Shown here piece by piece: positions 6,540 through 13,104 of a DNA stretch of 20,816 nucleotides. The DNA is from JACQCV01 sp964639675 (GTDB taxonomy: Bacteria > Patescibacteriota > Minisyncoccia > Phycocordibacterales > UBA12445), in contig CAZXEK010000056.1 of the NCBI GenBank assembly GCA_964639675.1, positions 1 to 20,816 of the forward strand, read 5' to 3'. The notes beneath the pieces are model-generated. The model made no database searches. It had not been told where the DNA came from and was given only the letters and a program-made list of their open reading frames with translations. Numbering within the stretch: the stretch's first letter is position 1; every line of letters begins with the position of its first letter. Both the position numbers and the translations under genes were made by a program.

Positions 6540-7751
6540 CTAGCTTGAAGTCCTTTCTAAAATCTCCGGTAGGGATTTTAGAACATAATCAATATCTTTT
6601 TTTGTCGTACTTTTTCCTAAAGTGAACCTTATAGTACCTTTATTTATTTTCAGATCATGATAAAGCGCCCAGAGAACATGTGATCCGGTGGTCTCATTGG
6701 CGCTACAAGCACTTCCTAAAGAAGCCATCACGCCTATCGCATCAAGTTCTATGACCAACTGCTCATTATCAATATCCGGTATAAAAATATTTAAATTATT
6801 CGGTAATCTCCTGCTTGGGAGTTCAACTCCCAAGTAACCATTGATTTTAGATCCGGGAACTATTTTTAGAATTGTATTTGAAAAATAATCCCTAAGCGTG
6901 CAGAGTCTGCTACTCTCTTTTTCCCGATTAGAATCAACTAGACTTAGAGCCTTGGCCATTCCTACAATCGACGCCACATTCTCTGTCCCAGACCGAAGTC
7001 CCCCCTCTTGACCGCCACCATGGATCATCGGAAAAACTGGTACTCCATTTTTTATATAAAGAACTCCTATCCCCTTTGGACCATAAATTTTTGCCCCGCT
7101 TATAGTCATCAGATCAATGCCTAATCTGGCTACATTAAGCGGTAGAGCTCCCGGGGCCTGACAGGCATCAGTATGAAAGAAAGGAAACCGACAAGAAGAC
7201 TTATCTGAATTTTGGCTGGAACGGTACTGACGTATAACCTTTGCGATTTCAGAGATAGGCTGGACAGTACCAATCTCGTTGTTAGCATACATTATTGAGA
7301 CCAGAAAGGTATCAGGTCGAAGAGCTCTTTTTACATCATTGGAGTCAACAAGACCGTCAGAAGAAACCGGCAGGAATGTGACATCAAAGCCCTCCTTCTC
7401 TAGCACCTTGCATGGAGATAAAACCGCGTGATGTTCGATGGCTGTTGTAATAACGTGACCCGCTCTGCTGCCCTTATACTTCTCCCTTATACTCTTAACT
7501 AGACCAAAAATGGCCATATTATCTCCTTCTGTACCTCCACTTGTAAAAACGATCTCCCCCAATTGACAGTTTAAGATAGAAGCAATTTCCTTCCTAGAAT
7601 CTTCTACTGCTCGCTTGGCATTAACACCCGAAGAATGGACAGAGCTTGGGTTGCCGAACTCCAACTCTTGATATTTTTGCATGGCCTTAATAACCCGCGG
7701 ATCAACAGGTGTCGCCGCTGCATAGTCCATATAAACCTTTTCAGATGACAT
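6540..7751 (-). CDS. iscS: Cysteine desulfurase (NifS/IscS family)
   Basis: This PLP enzyme takes sulfur from cysteine and passes it to Fe-S scaffolds and tRNA modification enzymes. From the ATG at 7751 it has 403 residues; the frame extends to a TTG at 7808, but family members begin close to the VYMDYAAATPVDP motif. Visible motifs are TSGGTEGDNMA, EHHAV (His107), TDACQ (Asp195), the PLP lysine in SGAKIYGPKG (Lys221), GGGQEGGLRSGTEN and the catalytic cysteine loop GSACSANE (Cys349). The residue before the PLP lysine is Ala where E. coli IscS has His. The IscU gene lies about 860 nt away on the opposite strand, separated by an orphan gene, so the pair are probable partners although not one operon. 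NifS versus IscS naming is a matter of convention here. Confidence 0.95.
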   Translation of the reverse strand: MSSEKVYMDYAAATPVDPRVIKAMQKYQELEFGNPSSVHSSGVNAKRAVEDSRKEIASILNCQLGEIVFTSGGTEGDNMAIFGLVKSIREKYKGSRAGHVITTAIEHHAVLSPCKVLEKEGFDVTFLPVSSDGLVDSNDVKRALRPDTFLVSIMYANNEIGTVQPISEIAKVIRQYRSSQNSDKSSCRFPFFHTDACQAPGALPLNVARLGIDLMTISGAKIYGPKGIGVLYIKNGVPVFPMIHGGGQEGGLRSGTENVASIVGMAKALSLVDSNREKESSRLCTLRDYFSNTILKIVPGSKINGYLGVELPSRRLPNNLNIFIPDIDNEQLVIELDAIGVMASLGSACSANETTGSHVLWALYHDLKINKGTIRFTLGKSTTKKDIDYVLKSLPEILERTSS

Positions 7752-7814
7752 ACTACACAGCGTGCCATAAAAATTCTTACCTGTAAACATTACGGCCGGA
7801 CACATCAAGACCTA

Positions 7815-7842
7815 TTGACAAACACAACTATTCCTATATAGT
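7815..7842 (+). promoter_or_regulatory. Promoter of the 7921 gene
   Basis: TTGACA (7815-7820), 16-nt spacer, TATAGT (7837-7842). The predicted leader is about 70 nt and ends in AAAAGGAGG (7904-7912), 8 nt before ATG 7921. Confidence 0.75.
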
Positions 7843-7920
7843 CTCGTCAGACAGAAGTAACTAGCCCTTTGAACTTATAACCATTCAGATAAATATGGAC
7901 TGTAAAAGGAGGAATCCACC

Positions 7921-8457
7921 ATGATCACTCCCGAATTTAAAATTTTGGTAGACAAACTCGCGGAGTATTCCAAGGCTGACCAAGATAAAATCCTAACTAA
8001 GATCAAGACTAGCTTCGAGAATTTTATCCCCGATTATCCATCATTCACCATCTTCATGGGCCAGCCCTTCAAAAATAATTTTACCCATGATCACACACTG
8101 ATAGAGACAGGCCCCGAAGCTCAGACTGGTATGGTAAATTTTACTCTAACGCCCTACCTTGAGGACGATGAGTCTGGTATCTCAGGTGACATTCTGACAG
8201 AGCGTGCCAAGAACCTGGGTGGTTTCCTGGGTCAGAAAGATGGCGAGAAGATCATCGAATTCCAGGATTTTATTCCCATTAAGTATCGCAGTCACTACAT
8301 CATTTTCCCTGCCACCCTTTATGCACACCGCTCCTCTAATCTGCGATGCATCCCTATTATCAAATTTGACGGGGTGCGCTGGATCTTTGGAATAGTCCTT
8401 CTCAACTCTGGCTTCTCTTCAATCGGGCGTCTACTCGTCCCCAGCAAGCAACCCTGA
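7921..8457 (+). CDS. Orphan protein of 178 residues between desulfurase and IscU
   Basis: A well-formed gene with its own promoter, a strong ribosome site (AAAAGGAGG) and a strong terminator. The product is soluble, with no signal peptide, no membrane segment and a single Cys (residue 141). The N-terminal 35 residues look helical and charged; the remainder is mixed alpha/beta with several aromatic and Gly/Pro-rich turns (FIPDYPSFTIFMGQPF, HYIIFPATLYAH, GVRWIFGIVLLNSGFSS). I do not recognise the family and find no catalytic motif. Its position between the Fe-S genes might be coincidental because each has its own promoter. Its expression signals resemble those of the orphan genes at 6092 and in 12150-17844. 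Confidence 0.8.
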   Translation: MITPEFKILVDKLAEYSKADQDKILTKIKTSFENFIPDYPSFTIFMGQPFKNNFTHDHTLIETGPEAQTGMVNFTLTPYLEDDESGISGDILTERAKNLGGFLGQKDGEKIIEFQDFIPIKYRSHYIIFPATLYAHRSSNLRCIPIIKFDGVRWIFGIVLLNSGFSSIGRLLVPSKQP

Positions 8458-8479
8458 AATCCTAGATCCCTGATCACAT

Positions 8480-8525
8480 GACCCCTTGACAATCTACCTA
8501 AGGTAGAAAGTCAGGGGGTCTTTTT
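8480..8525 (+). terminator. Rho-independent terminator after the 7921 gene
   Basis: GACCCCTTGAC (8480-8490) pairs with GTCAGGGGGTC (8510-8520) with one wobble. An inner CTACC/GGTAG hairpin fills the loop, and TTTTT follows at 8521. Confidence 0.92.
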
Positions 8526-8612
8526 AATTCTTAAATATATCTTTAGGGTTTTTATGATATGCTCTAAGAAGATAGAAAGTTATTTACCAACTTAAAAAAG
8601 GGGGAGGGGTTA

Positions 8613-9098
8613 ATGTACGACAAAAAAGTTATCGACCATTATGAGAATCCTCGAAATGTCGGCAGCTTAGATAAAAATGATAAGAATGTTGGAACAGGTA
8701 TTGTCGGAGCGCCAGAATGCGGTGATGTAATGAAGCTTCAGATTAGAGTCACTATTAAGCATGACTGCAATCAATGCAAAATCTCTTGGAAAAAAAATGG
8801 TAGAGAGATAGCTTGTCCTGGATGTAAGTCAGCAAATATAACGATCTCTGAAATCATCGAGGATGCCAAATTTAAAACCTTCGGCTGTGGTAGTGCTATT
8901 GCAAGTTCAAGTCTTGCTACTGAGTGGCTGAAGGACAAAACTCTGGCCGAGGCAAACAAAATAAAAAATACGGATATCGTCGCTGAACTCTCCTTACCGC
9001 CTGTAAAAATTCACTGTTCAGTCCTGGCTGAAGATGCCATTAAGGCAGCCATAGAGGATTTTAAGAAAAAAAATGCTTCCGTGCCACCCTCTACTTAA
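8613..9098 (+). CDS. iscU: IscU-type Fe-S scaffold with an inserted two-CxxC module
   Basis: The protein has 161 residues, against about 128 for E. coli IscU. Outside one region it follows IscU closely: VIDHYENPRNVGS, GAPECGDVMKLQI (ligand Cys36, Asp38), FKTFGCGSAIASSS (Cys91), LPPVK (128-132, the HscA-contact motif) and HCSVLAEDAIKAAI (His134, Cys135). Between KLQIRV and IIEDAKF, where canonical IscU has about four residues, it carries 34 residues with CNQC (52-55) and CPGC (68-71), which looks like a zinc-ribbon or rubredoxin-like knuckle. The scaffold itself appears fully functional. A GGGGGAGGGG ribosome site precedes the ATG at 8613; a weak -10 (TATGAT, 8553-8558) lies upstream. It should accept sulfur from the desulfurase at 6540-7751. 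Confidence 0.95.
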   Translation: MYDKKVIDHYENPRNVGSLDKNDKNVGTGIVGAPECGDVMKLQIRVTIKHDCNQCKISWKKNGREIACPGCKSANITISEIIEDAKFKTFGCGSAIASSSLATEWLKDKTLAEANKIKNTDIVAELSLPPVKIHCSVLAEDAIKAAIEDFKKKNASVPPST

Positions 9099-9113
9099 TT
9101 TCTATTGCCTGAC

Positions 9114-9141
9114 TCCCCGATCTTCATCGGGGACTTTTTTT
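9114..9141 (+). terminator. Rho-independent terminator of iscU
   Basis: TCCCCGAT (9114-9121), loop CTTC, ATCGGGGA (9126-9133), then C and seven T. It lies against the 3' end of the convergent metalloprotease gene. Confidence 0.93.
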
Positions 9142-9143
9142 AT

Positions 9144-9935
9144 TTAATCTACCCAAACAATAAAAGTAAATATCTTATCCCCATTACCCAAATCACGTTC
9201 GTGAAGAACGTTACGCCCATTAGCAGATTTTCGTATCGCTCTACCCCATTGTGATGGATCAAAACTATCGACGTTGGCCACTGCGGCTGAAGAAGTTTTA
9301 CTGCTAAAAATGGTACTAAAAGTATCGAGGTGGCCGTAAATCGTTACCAACTGATCATAGTCATGCTGATCTGGGTGTTCATTATTCAACTGTCCATTTA
9401 TCGTCCCACTTGGATCATTAGTATAATCCATGCAGGTACCGAGGTTTTGATTGCCAAAGTCCACATCTTGGTGATCAAGACCAAGCGTGTGTCCAATCTC
9501 TTGACACATCACAAATCTTCTCCATGCCGGAGTATTATATTTAACAGTGTTAAAATAAGTATCATTTAATTTTACCGTCCCTTGAGTAATATGACCCCCG
9601 CTAACCCATACGGACGCGATACCGAGCCAACCATTGTTTCCATATTTACTGTTACAGACTTCAACGCGACCACTTACAGCTCGACAAATCTTCGGATTTG
9701 TCTGCCCTACCACAACCGAACTATCTAATATAGAAGACTGACTCCAATCGCTTGATGCAATGCCGAGAGGCATATCCCATAGGGATGATACATTGTCCCC
9801 AATCTTTAGTGTGAAGAGATTTCCACTACGAGCCCAGTGATAACCTCCCCATGAATGATTGGCAGACACAGACAACATGTCCACTCCAATAAAAAGCAAC
9901 GCTACGAAAATGCTTAAATAAAGAAACCTCTTCAT
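9144..9935 (-). CDS. Secreted matrixin-like zinc metalloprotease with Gln in place of the first His
   Basis: The 263-residue protein has an N-terminal signal peptide (MKRFLYLSIF...SVSANHS, cleavage near residue 25). The metzincin-type motif is at 145-155 and reads QEIGHTLGLDH, so the first zinc-ligand His of HExxHxxGxxH is Gln145 while Glu146, His149 and His155 are kept. A Met-turn-like CMDY follows at 168-171. Cysteines 84, 94, 144 and 168 are likely to form disulfides in the exported protein, which would suit the DsbA-like enzyme in this window. The C-terminal 60 residues are a separate segment with no clear motif. I recall similar CQE-I/V-GH proteins annotated as matrixins, so the change may be a family trait. 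Activity is uncertain. Confidence 0.85.
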   Translation of the reverse strand: MKRFLYLSIFVALLFIGVDMLSVSANHSWGGYHWARSGNLFTLKIGDNVSSLWDMPLGIASSDWSQSSILDSSVVVGQTNPKICRAVSGRVEVCNSKYGNNGWLGIASVWVSGGHITQGTVKLNDTYFNTVKYNTPAWRRFVMCQEIGHTLGLDHQDVDFGNQNLGTCMDYTNDPSGTINGQLNNEHPDQHDYDQLVTIYGHLDTFSTIFSSKTSSAAVANVDSFDPSQWGRAIRKSANGRNVLHERDLGNGDKIFTFIVWVD

Positions 9936-9967
9936 AAAGTTTACAATTAAATTAATAAAGCCCTGTA

Positions 9968-9976
9968 ATTATAGCA
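9968..9976 (-). promoter_or_regulatory. Extended -10 promoter of the metalloprotease gene
   Basis: Reverse-strand TGCTATAAT (9968-9976) is an extended -10 element; no good -35 is seen. The leader would be about 26 nt, without a Shine-Dalgarno sequence. Confidence 0.55.
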
Positions 9977-10012
9977 TGACTCAAAAATAATATCGCTGGA
10001 ATAAAGCCTGAC

Positions 10013-10543
10013 TTACAATGTAAGCCTAAAATTATACAATTTCTCCGCCCACTCCTTCGCATAATCGACACCAACACGTTTACCGACCAGGATATCATCT
10101 GGACTAATTTTTATACCTCTATCTTCAAACCAGAGACCGTTTTTACTAAAAGCAGGCAGACTATTAAACCTCTTATCTACTTGTAAATATTTTGTTACCT
10201 TCCCCGGTCCATTAATATTTTTTCCATCTGTCGTAAAACCGCCACGAATTAAAATGGCTGCTGGATAATCTTTGGGGCCAGTTGTGATATTTAACATCCA
10301 GTGCATGCCATAAATAAGATAAATATAAAAATGCCTAGCCTGGCCGAACATAATTCGGTTCCTTTCAGTCATAGCACCGTAGGCATGAGAAGCCTTATCT
10401 TCATGTCCATCGTAAGCTTCCGTTTCGTTAATAGTCAGGGTGATAACCTCCTTGCCTATTTCACGTACCAAAAACTTGCCGAGTAGCTCTCTGGCCACCA
10501 AAACCGTTTCGCGATTAAAAAACTTAGAATTGAGAACTGGCAT
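10013..10543 (-). CDS. DNA-3-methyladenine glycosylase (AAG/MPG family)
   Basis: The protein removes alkylated purines from DNA to start base excision repair. The 176 residues cover the whole compact AAG fold (Pfam Pur_DNA_glyco). Visible motifs are ARELLGKFLVR near the N-terminus, the catalytic ETEAYDGHEDKASHA (general base Glu42, Tyr44, His53), MFGQARHFYIYLIYGMHWMLNI (Asn84 in the base pocket) and NGPGKVTKYL. Residues match the human enzyme's Glu125, Tyr127, His136 and Asn169 by position. The gene begins 19 nt after the methyltransferase stop, so both are probably read from one transcript. It is slightly shorter than usual but nothing essential seems missing. Confidence 0.93.
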   Translation of the reverse strand: MPVLNSKFFNRETVLVARELLGKFLVREIGKEVITLTINETEAYDGHEDKASHAYGAMTERNRIMFGQARHFYIYLIYGMHWMLNITTGPKDYPAAILIRGGFTTDGKNINGPGKVTKYLQVDKRFNSLPAFSKNGLWFEDRGIKISPDDILVGKRVGVDYAKEWAEKLYNFRLTL

Positions 10544-10562
10544 AAGAGAAACGACTCCCGTC

Positions 10563-11351
10563 CTAAACCTTTTTTAATACCCAGATCATAAAATCAGGAT
10601 ATTTCATGAGTTGTTCGTAGTGCCTTTGGTGTTTTTCTTTCATACCCTCAGTCGGCAATGGTTCAACCATCTTTTCGATTTGGAAACCAGATGCGATAAT
10701 ATCATTTACTATTTTTGATATCGGTCGATGGAAAAAGTAGACATCAAAACCACCAATCTGGGCTTTTATTCGCTTGACTCCCCCCTCAGATACAACGAGA
10801 TAATCACCATGAATAGTATATGTGCCCTCTTCTTTAAAAACCGTTTTTCCCAAAAGTTTATTCTTAACCTTACCATCATCAGTAACCTCCATAGCGCTTC
10901 CTATGGGATGCCCGTCTGAAAAAATAAACTTACCACCGGGCTTTAAAACCCTGTAGGCTTCATCGAGTGCTTTAGTCCAACTGCTCAGATAATGAAAGAC
11001 GAGACTAGAATAGGCGAGATCGAAACTTCCATCCGGAAAATCAAGTTTTTCCATATCCATAACATGAAAGTCGATACTCGGATGATCTCTCTTTGCTATT
11101 TCAATAAGTCTATCTGAGATATCTATCCCAACGACTCTCGAAGCGCCCTGATCTTTAAGATACTCTGCGTCAACGCCATTTCCGCAACCAATACTAATAA
11201 CGGAAAGGTCTTTTAGCTGGGGTAATTCTGCCCGAATAGCTGACTTTTCATAATAAGCATGAAAGGGTGATTCTTCTGGACTGGAAAGATGTGCATCATA
11301 TGCTTCGGCCCCCTCATTATACCCCATTACTGTTCTTGGATCGGTAGACAT
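10563..11351 (-). CDS. Class I SAM-dependent methyltransferase (Methyltransf_11 type)
   Basis: The 262-residue protein has a Rossmann methyltransferase domain. Motif I is VISIGCGNGVDAEYL (51-65), the acidic end of beta-2 is VVGIDIS (about 73-79), the next is DFHVMDMEKLDFPDGSFDLAYSS, and LKPGGKFIFSD follows at about 136-146. A C-terminal region of about 100 residues (HGDYLVVSEGGVKRIKA onwards) probably forms a substrate lid. This layout is that of small-molecule methyltransferases of the UbiE/BioC-like superfamily; the substrate cannot be read from the sequence. The ATG at 11351 lies 6 nt after a TAGGAT box, which predicts a leaderless mRNA. The DNA glycosylase follows in the same operon. Confidence 0.92.
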   Translation of the reverse strand: MSTDPRTVMGYNEGAEAYDAHLSSPEESPFHAYYEKSAIRAELPQLKDLSVISIGCGNGVDAEYLKDQGASRVVGIDISDRLIEIAKRDHPSIDFHVMDMEKLDFPDGSFDLAYSSLVFHYLSSWTKALDEAYRVLKPGGKFIFSDGHPIGSAMEVTDDGKVKNKLLGKTVFKEEGTYTIHGDYLVVSEGGVKRIKAQIGGFDVYFFHRPISKIVNDIIASGFQIEKMVEPLPTEGMKEKHQRHYEQLMKYPDFMIWVLKKV

Positions 11352-11357
11352 TTATTA

Positions 11358-11386
11358 ATCCTACCCCCTAAAGACTTTCTATGCAA
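11358..11386 (-). promoter_or_regulatory. Predicted leaderless promoter of the methyltransferase operon
   Basis: Reverse strand TTGCAT (11381-11386), 17-nt spacer, TAGGAT (11358-11363), then TAATAA and ATG at 11351. The -10 matches at 4 of 6 positions. Confidence 0.45.
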
Positions 11387-11400
11387 AACACCACCCTAGA

Positions 11401-11427
11401 AATATTCAAATCCTCATATTGAATATT
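11401..11427. repeat. Perfect 9-bp inverted repeat between divergent genes
   Basis: AATATTCAA (11401-11409) and TTGAATATT (11419-11427) are exact inverted copies separated by 9 nt. The repeat lies just upstream of the methyltransferase promoter and 8 nt from the large palindrome, and could be an operator for a dimeric regulator. Confidence 0.6.
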
Positions 11428-11435
11428 AGATCCAT

Positions 11436-11467
11436 CTTACATGACTTGCGATCGCAAGTCATGTAAG
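11436..11467. promoter_or_regulatory. Perfect 32-bp palindrome at the start of the PaaX/Cas2-like gene
   Basis: The sequence is CTTACATGACTTGCGA followed directly by its exact reverse complement TCGCAAGTCATGTAAG, with no loop. It covers the -35 hexamer TTGCGA (11446-11451) of the gene at 11482 and ends 2 nt before its -10. A diverged second copy lies just after the gene (12080-12109). An operator for an autorepressor, or the terminal site of a small mobile or repeat-forming unit, would both explain this. A loopless palindrome is more likely bound as DNA than read as an RNA hairpin. Confidence 0.9.
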
Positions 11468-11474
11468 GTATTGT
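11446..11474 (+). promoter_or_regulatory. Predicted leaderless promoter of the PaaX/Cas2-like gene
   Basis: TTGCGA (11446-11451), 17-nt spacer, TATTGT (11469-11474), then 7 nt to ATG at 11482. The -35 sits at the centre of the palindrome, so a protein bound there would block RNA polymerase. Confidence 0.5.
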
Positions 11475-11481
11475 CTACTAC

Positions 11482-12072
11482 ATGAGAGGTGAGATTACAT
11501 TCCGCGCGCTTCATTTACTCGAAGAGTTTACATATAATAGTATCGAGCTTTTCTATGCTTCTTTTATAAAGAGTTCCAAGGCTGACTACCGCGCACTCAA
11601 AAAATTTAAAATACATTCTCATGATACAATAGCAGGTCGTATTCTCGAGAGTAGACGTGAACGTCAGCGTTTCGATACCCTTATCTCACGACTTCGTACT
11701 GATGGTCTCATAAAAAAGACCGCCGAAAACGGTAGCTTAACCCTATCACTTACTTATAAGGGTAAAGAAACAGCCAGAGATCTTGAAGAAAAAATAAGAA
11801 AGCATGGCCTTCCTATTGGACACTACACCATGGAGAAGGCCAAAAGACTTACTATTATAAGTTACGATATTCCAGAAAGTGAGAAAAGAAAACGAAATTG
11901 GATTCGCACAGTCCTTAGTCGCCATAAGTTCCAGATGTTACATAAAAGTATTTGGGTTGGGCTGATAAAACTGCCTGAGGAATTTCTAAAAGATATCACC
12001 GAACTCAAGATTCTTCCATTTGTAGAAATTTTCTCAGTCTCAAGATCAGGTACACTTAAAAAGATCTCTTAA
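11482..12072 (+). CDS. PaaX-like protein: winged helix plus Cas2-like ferredoxin fold
   Basis: The 196-residue protein has an N-terminal part (about 1-115) with winged-helix features (RQRFDTLISRLRTDGLIKKT followed by a beta-hairpin SLTLSLTYKGKETA). The C-terminal part (about 121-196) resembles the PaaX C-terminal/Cas2 ferredoxin fold: RLTIISYDIPESEKRKRNW, then LSRHKFQMLHKSIWVG and FVEIFSVSR. The YDI at 128-130 carries an Asp (129) at the place of the Cas2 catalytic or structural Asp. No CRISPR array or cas1 is in the window, so this is not a standard adaptation protein. It is preceded by a perfect 32-bp palindrome and followed 7 nt after the stop by a diverged copy, which suggests the protein acts on these sites as autorepressor or in DNA processing. 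A weak A/T hairpin (12058-12081) overlaps the stop codon and may terminate transcription. Confidence 0.85.
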   Translation: MRGEITFRALHLLEEFTYNSIELFYASFIKSSKADYRALKKFKIHSHDTIAGRILESRRERQRFDTLISRLRTDGLIKKTAENGSLTLSLTYKGKETARDLEEKIRKHGLPIGHYTMEKAKRLTIISYDIPESEKRKRNWIRTVLSRHKFQMLHKSIWVGLIKLPEEFLKDITELKILPFVEIFSVSRSGTLKKIS

Positions 12073-12079
12073 GATTTTT

Positions 12080-12109
12080 TTACATATCAAACGATCGTCA
12101 GTTATGTAA
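12080..12109. repeat. Diverged second copy of the 30-bp palindrome
   Basis: Aligned without gaps to 11437-11466 it keeps TTACAT at the left end, CGATCG in the centre and ATGTAA at the right end, plus a C and an AGT between them; the rest differ. It begins 7 nt after the stop of the PaaX/Cas2-like gene, so the gene is bracketed by two related sites with the same ends and same length. The right arm also runs into the U-tract of the reverse-strand terminator. Confidence 0.8.
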
Positions 12110-12135
12110 AAAACCGCATGACAAAGCATGCGGTT
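12106..12135 (-). terminator. Rho-independent terminator of the 12150 gene
   Basis: AACCGCATG (12112-12120) and CATGCGGTT (12127-12135) form a perfect 9-bp stem around ACAAAG. On the reverse strand the stem runs into a T-stretch (TTTT, continuous with the stem's own TT) towards 12108. Confidence 0.85.
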
Positions 12136-12149
12136 ATATTCTAAAAATT

Positions 12150-12614
12150 TCAGGACTGATAAAACTTAAGAAAAATCGGCTCTATTCCATGCTGACACCA
12201 ATGTGGACGACACTCTTTTTTTAGTTCAACAACTACTCTCTCTTTAAAATCTTCCACAGTTTCATTGATTTTAATAATACGAGCTAGTTCAAAGACATGA
12301 CATTCTTTATAATCTGGTGCCTGAGGGAACTCCATCACAACACGATAAGTCCTTGACTGCTTTTCCTGTCGCTCTTTTTCACGAGCAAGACTAGCGATTC
12401 TGTCTTCGTATTGAAATCTTGTAAACCCAGCGGAAAAATGACCTCCTCGCTGACACCCAAGTTCAATATTGGGACCACCAGTATCAATAAAAACGAGCCC
12501 AGAAAAACAGAGTGGACAGTCTATTCCTGAATCTACTTCTTTTATATCTGGTCCCAGATTGTTTCCAGTAAGATCTAGATAATCGTGTGGACCAAATACC
12601 TTCTGGTCAGCCAT
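12150..12614 (-). CDS. Orphan protein with one CxxC zinc-knuckle-like site
   Basis: This 154-residue protein starts at ATG 12614, 6 nt after AAGGAAGG. It has CPLC at 33-36, then C54 and H59 in LGCQRGGHF, which could complete one zinc site of ribbon type. A basic helical segment follows (about 68-88, REKERQEKQSR), then an alpha/beta part (RVVMEFPQAPDYKECHVFEL...), and a final C135/H138/C140 cluster (ECRPHWCQHG). I do not recognise the family. It follows the 12648 gene after 33 nt and probably shares its promoter at 12982-13009; a strong terminator follows it. A nucleic-acid binding or protein-docking role would suit the zinc knuckle, but this is a guess. Confidence 0.8.
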   Translation of the reverse strand: MADQKVFGPHDYLDLTGNNLGPDIKEVDSGIDCPLCFSGLVFIDTGGPNIELGCQRGGHFSAGFTRFQYEDRIASLAREKERQEKQSRTYRVVMEFPQAPDYKECHVFELARIIKINETVEDFKERVVVELKKECRPHWCQHGIEPIFLKFYQS

Positions 12615-12647
12615 CTTAGACCTTCCTTAGTTTATTTACAAAGTCGT

Positions 12648-12908
12648 CTATCGAAAAATAATCTCTTTCTCTCTGCCTGATCGGGAAACAATTTTCTTAA
12701 CCTTACTATATGATACAAAGTATTCATTAGGAGTGGCAATCGAACCATATTTAGATTTATGGAAAACCAACATGGTTTCATCTTCCGAACAAATACCATA
12801 TGCCTGACCGGGAAAACCACTGACTGTGGCTACATCACCAACGTGACGAGTTAGACCCGTATAGTCAACATGCTTTAGTACAATAACGACCTTAGATCCT
12901 TCTTCCAT
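12648..12908 (-). CDS. Orphan 86-residue protein, possibly SH3/KOW-like
   Basis: The start is ATG 12908, 8 nt after AAGGAGG; the frame stays open upstream to 12932, but those codons encode the ribosome site itself. The protein (MEEGSKVVIVLKHVDYTGL...) looks all-beta: GSKVVIVL, GDVATVSGFPGQAYGI, TMLVFHKS, YFVSYSKVKKIV. The pattern G-x-V-x-V...GL...GD-x-A-x-V recalls small SH3 or KOW barrels, though similarity is weak. It is the first gene of a two-gene operon with the 12150 gene and uses the promoter at 12982-13009, one of three with a shared unusual -10 region. No known family recognised. Confidence 0.75.
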   Translation of the reverse strand: MEEGSKVVIVLKHVDYTGLTRHVGDVATVSGFPGQAYGICSEDETMLVFHKSKYGSIATPNEYFVSYSKVKKIVSRSGREKEIIFR

Positions 12909-12981
12909 TGGATATTCCTCCTTTTTTATCAATCCACCTCCATCGGCTGATGGAAGTCGAAACAGCCTATATTCCGCCTGT

Positions 12982-13009
12982 AAACTACCATTTACAACGA
13001 ATAAGTCAA
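12982..13009 (-). promoter_or_regulatory. Promoter a of a shared-motif set (12908/12614 operon)
   Basis: Reverse strand TTGACT (13004-13009), 16-nt spacer, TAGTTT (12982-12987), followed by ACAGGCGGA. The leader is about 70 nt. The stretch from the -10 through CGGA is nearly the same at 13609-13637 and 16706-16735. Confidence 0.65.
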
Positions 13010-13060
13010 CTCACATTAAGCTGGGAGTGAAACCCCATAGTTCTAGAATCTGTCTTATAT

Positions 13061-13095
13061 AAAAAATCCCGCTAGAGGTCTTGCGACATAGCGGG
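13061..13095 (-). terminator. Rho-independent terminator of the 13105 gene
   Basis: CCCGCTA (13068-13074) pairs with TAGCGGG (13089-13095). On the reverse strand the apical part holds GTC-GCAA-GAC, a GNRA tetraloop, and the stem is followed by ATTTTTT. The core (13078-13089) recurs exactly in the terminator at 17459-17490. Confidence 0.88.
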
Positions 13096-13104
13096 TGATT
13101 ATAT

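Noticed and set aside
6540..7808. Longer desulfurase start at TTG 7808
   Set aside because: It would add 19 residues ahead of the normal family N-terminus, and it overlaps the opposite-strand promoter region without a ribosome site.
8485..8513. TTGACA at 8486 as a promoter for iscU
   Set aside because: It is the left arm of the terminator stem, and no -10 occurs at suitable spacing.
11448..11455. GCGATCGC as a HIP1-type genome-wide repeat
   Set aside because: The octamer occurs here only as the centre of the 32-bp palindrome; the second site has ACGATCGT.
11482..12072. Cas2 of a CRISPR-Cas system
   Set aside because: There is no CRISPR array or cas1, and the protein has an N-terminal winged-helix part absent from Cas2; a PaaX-like assignment fits better.
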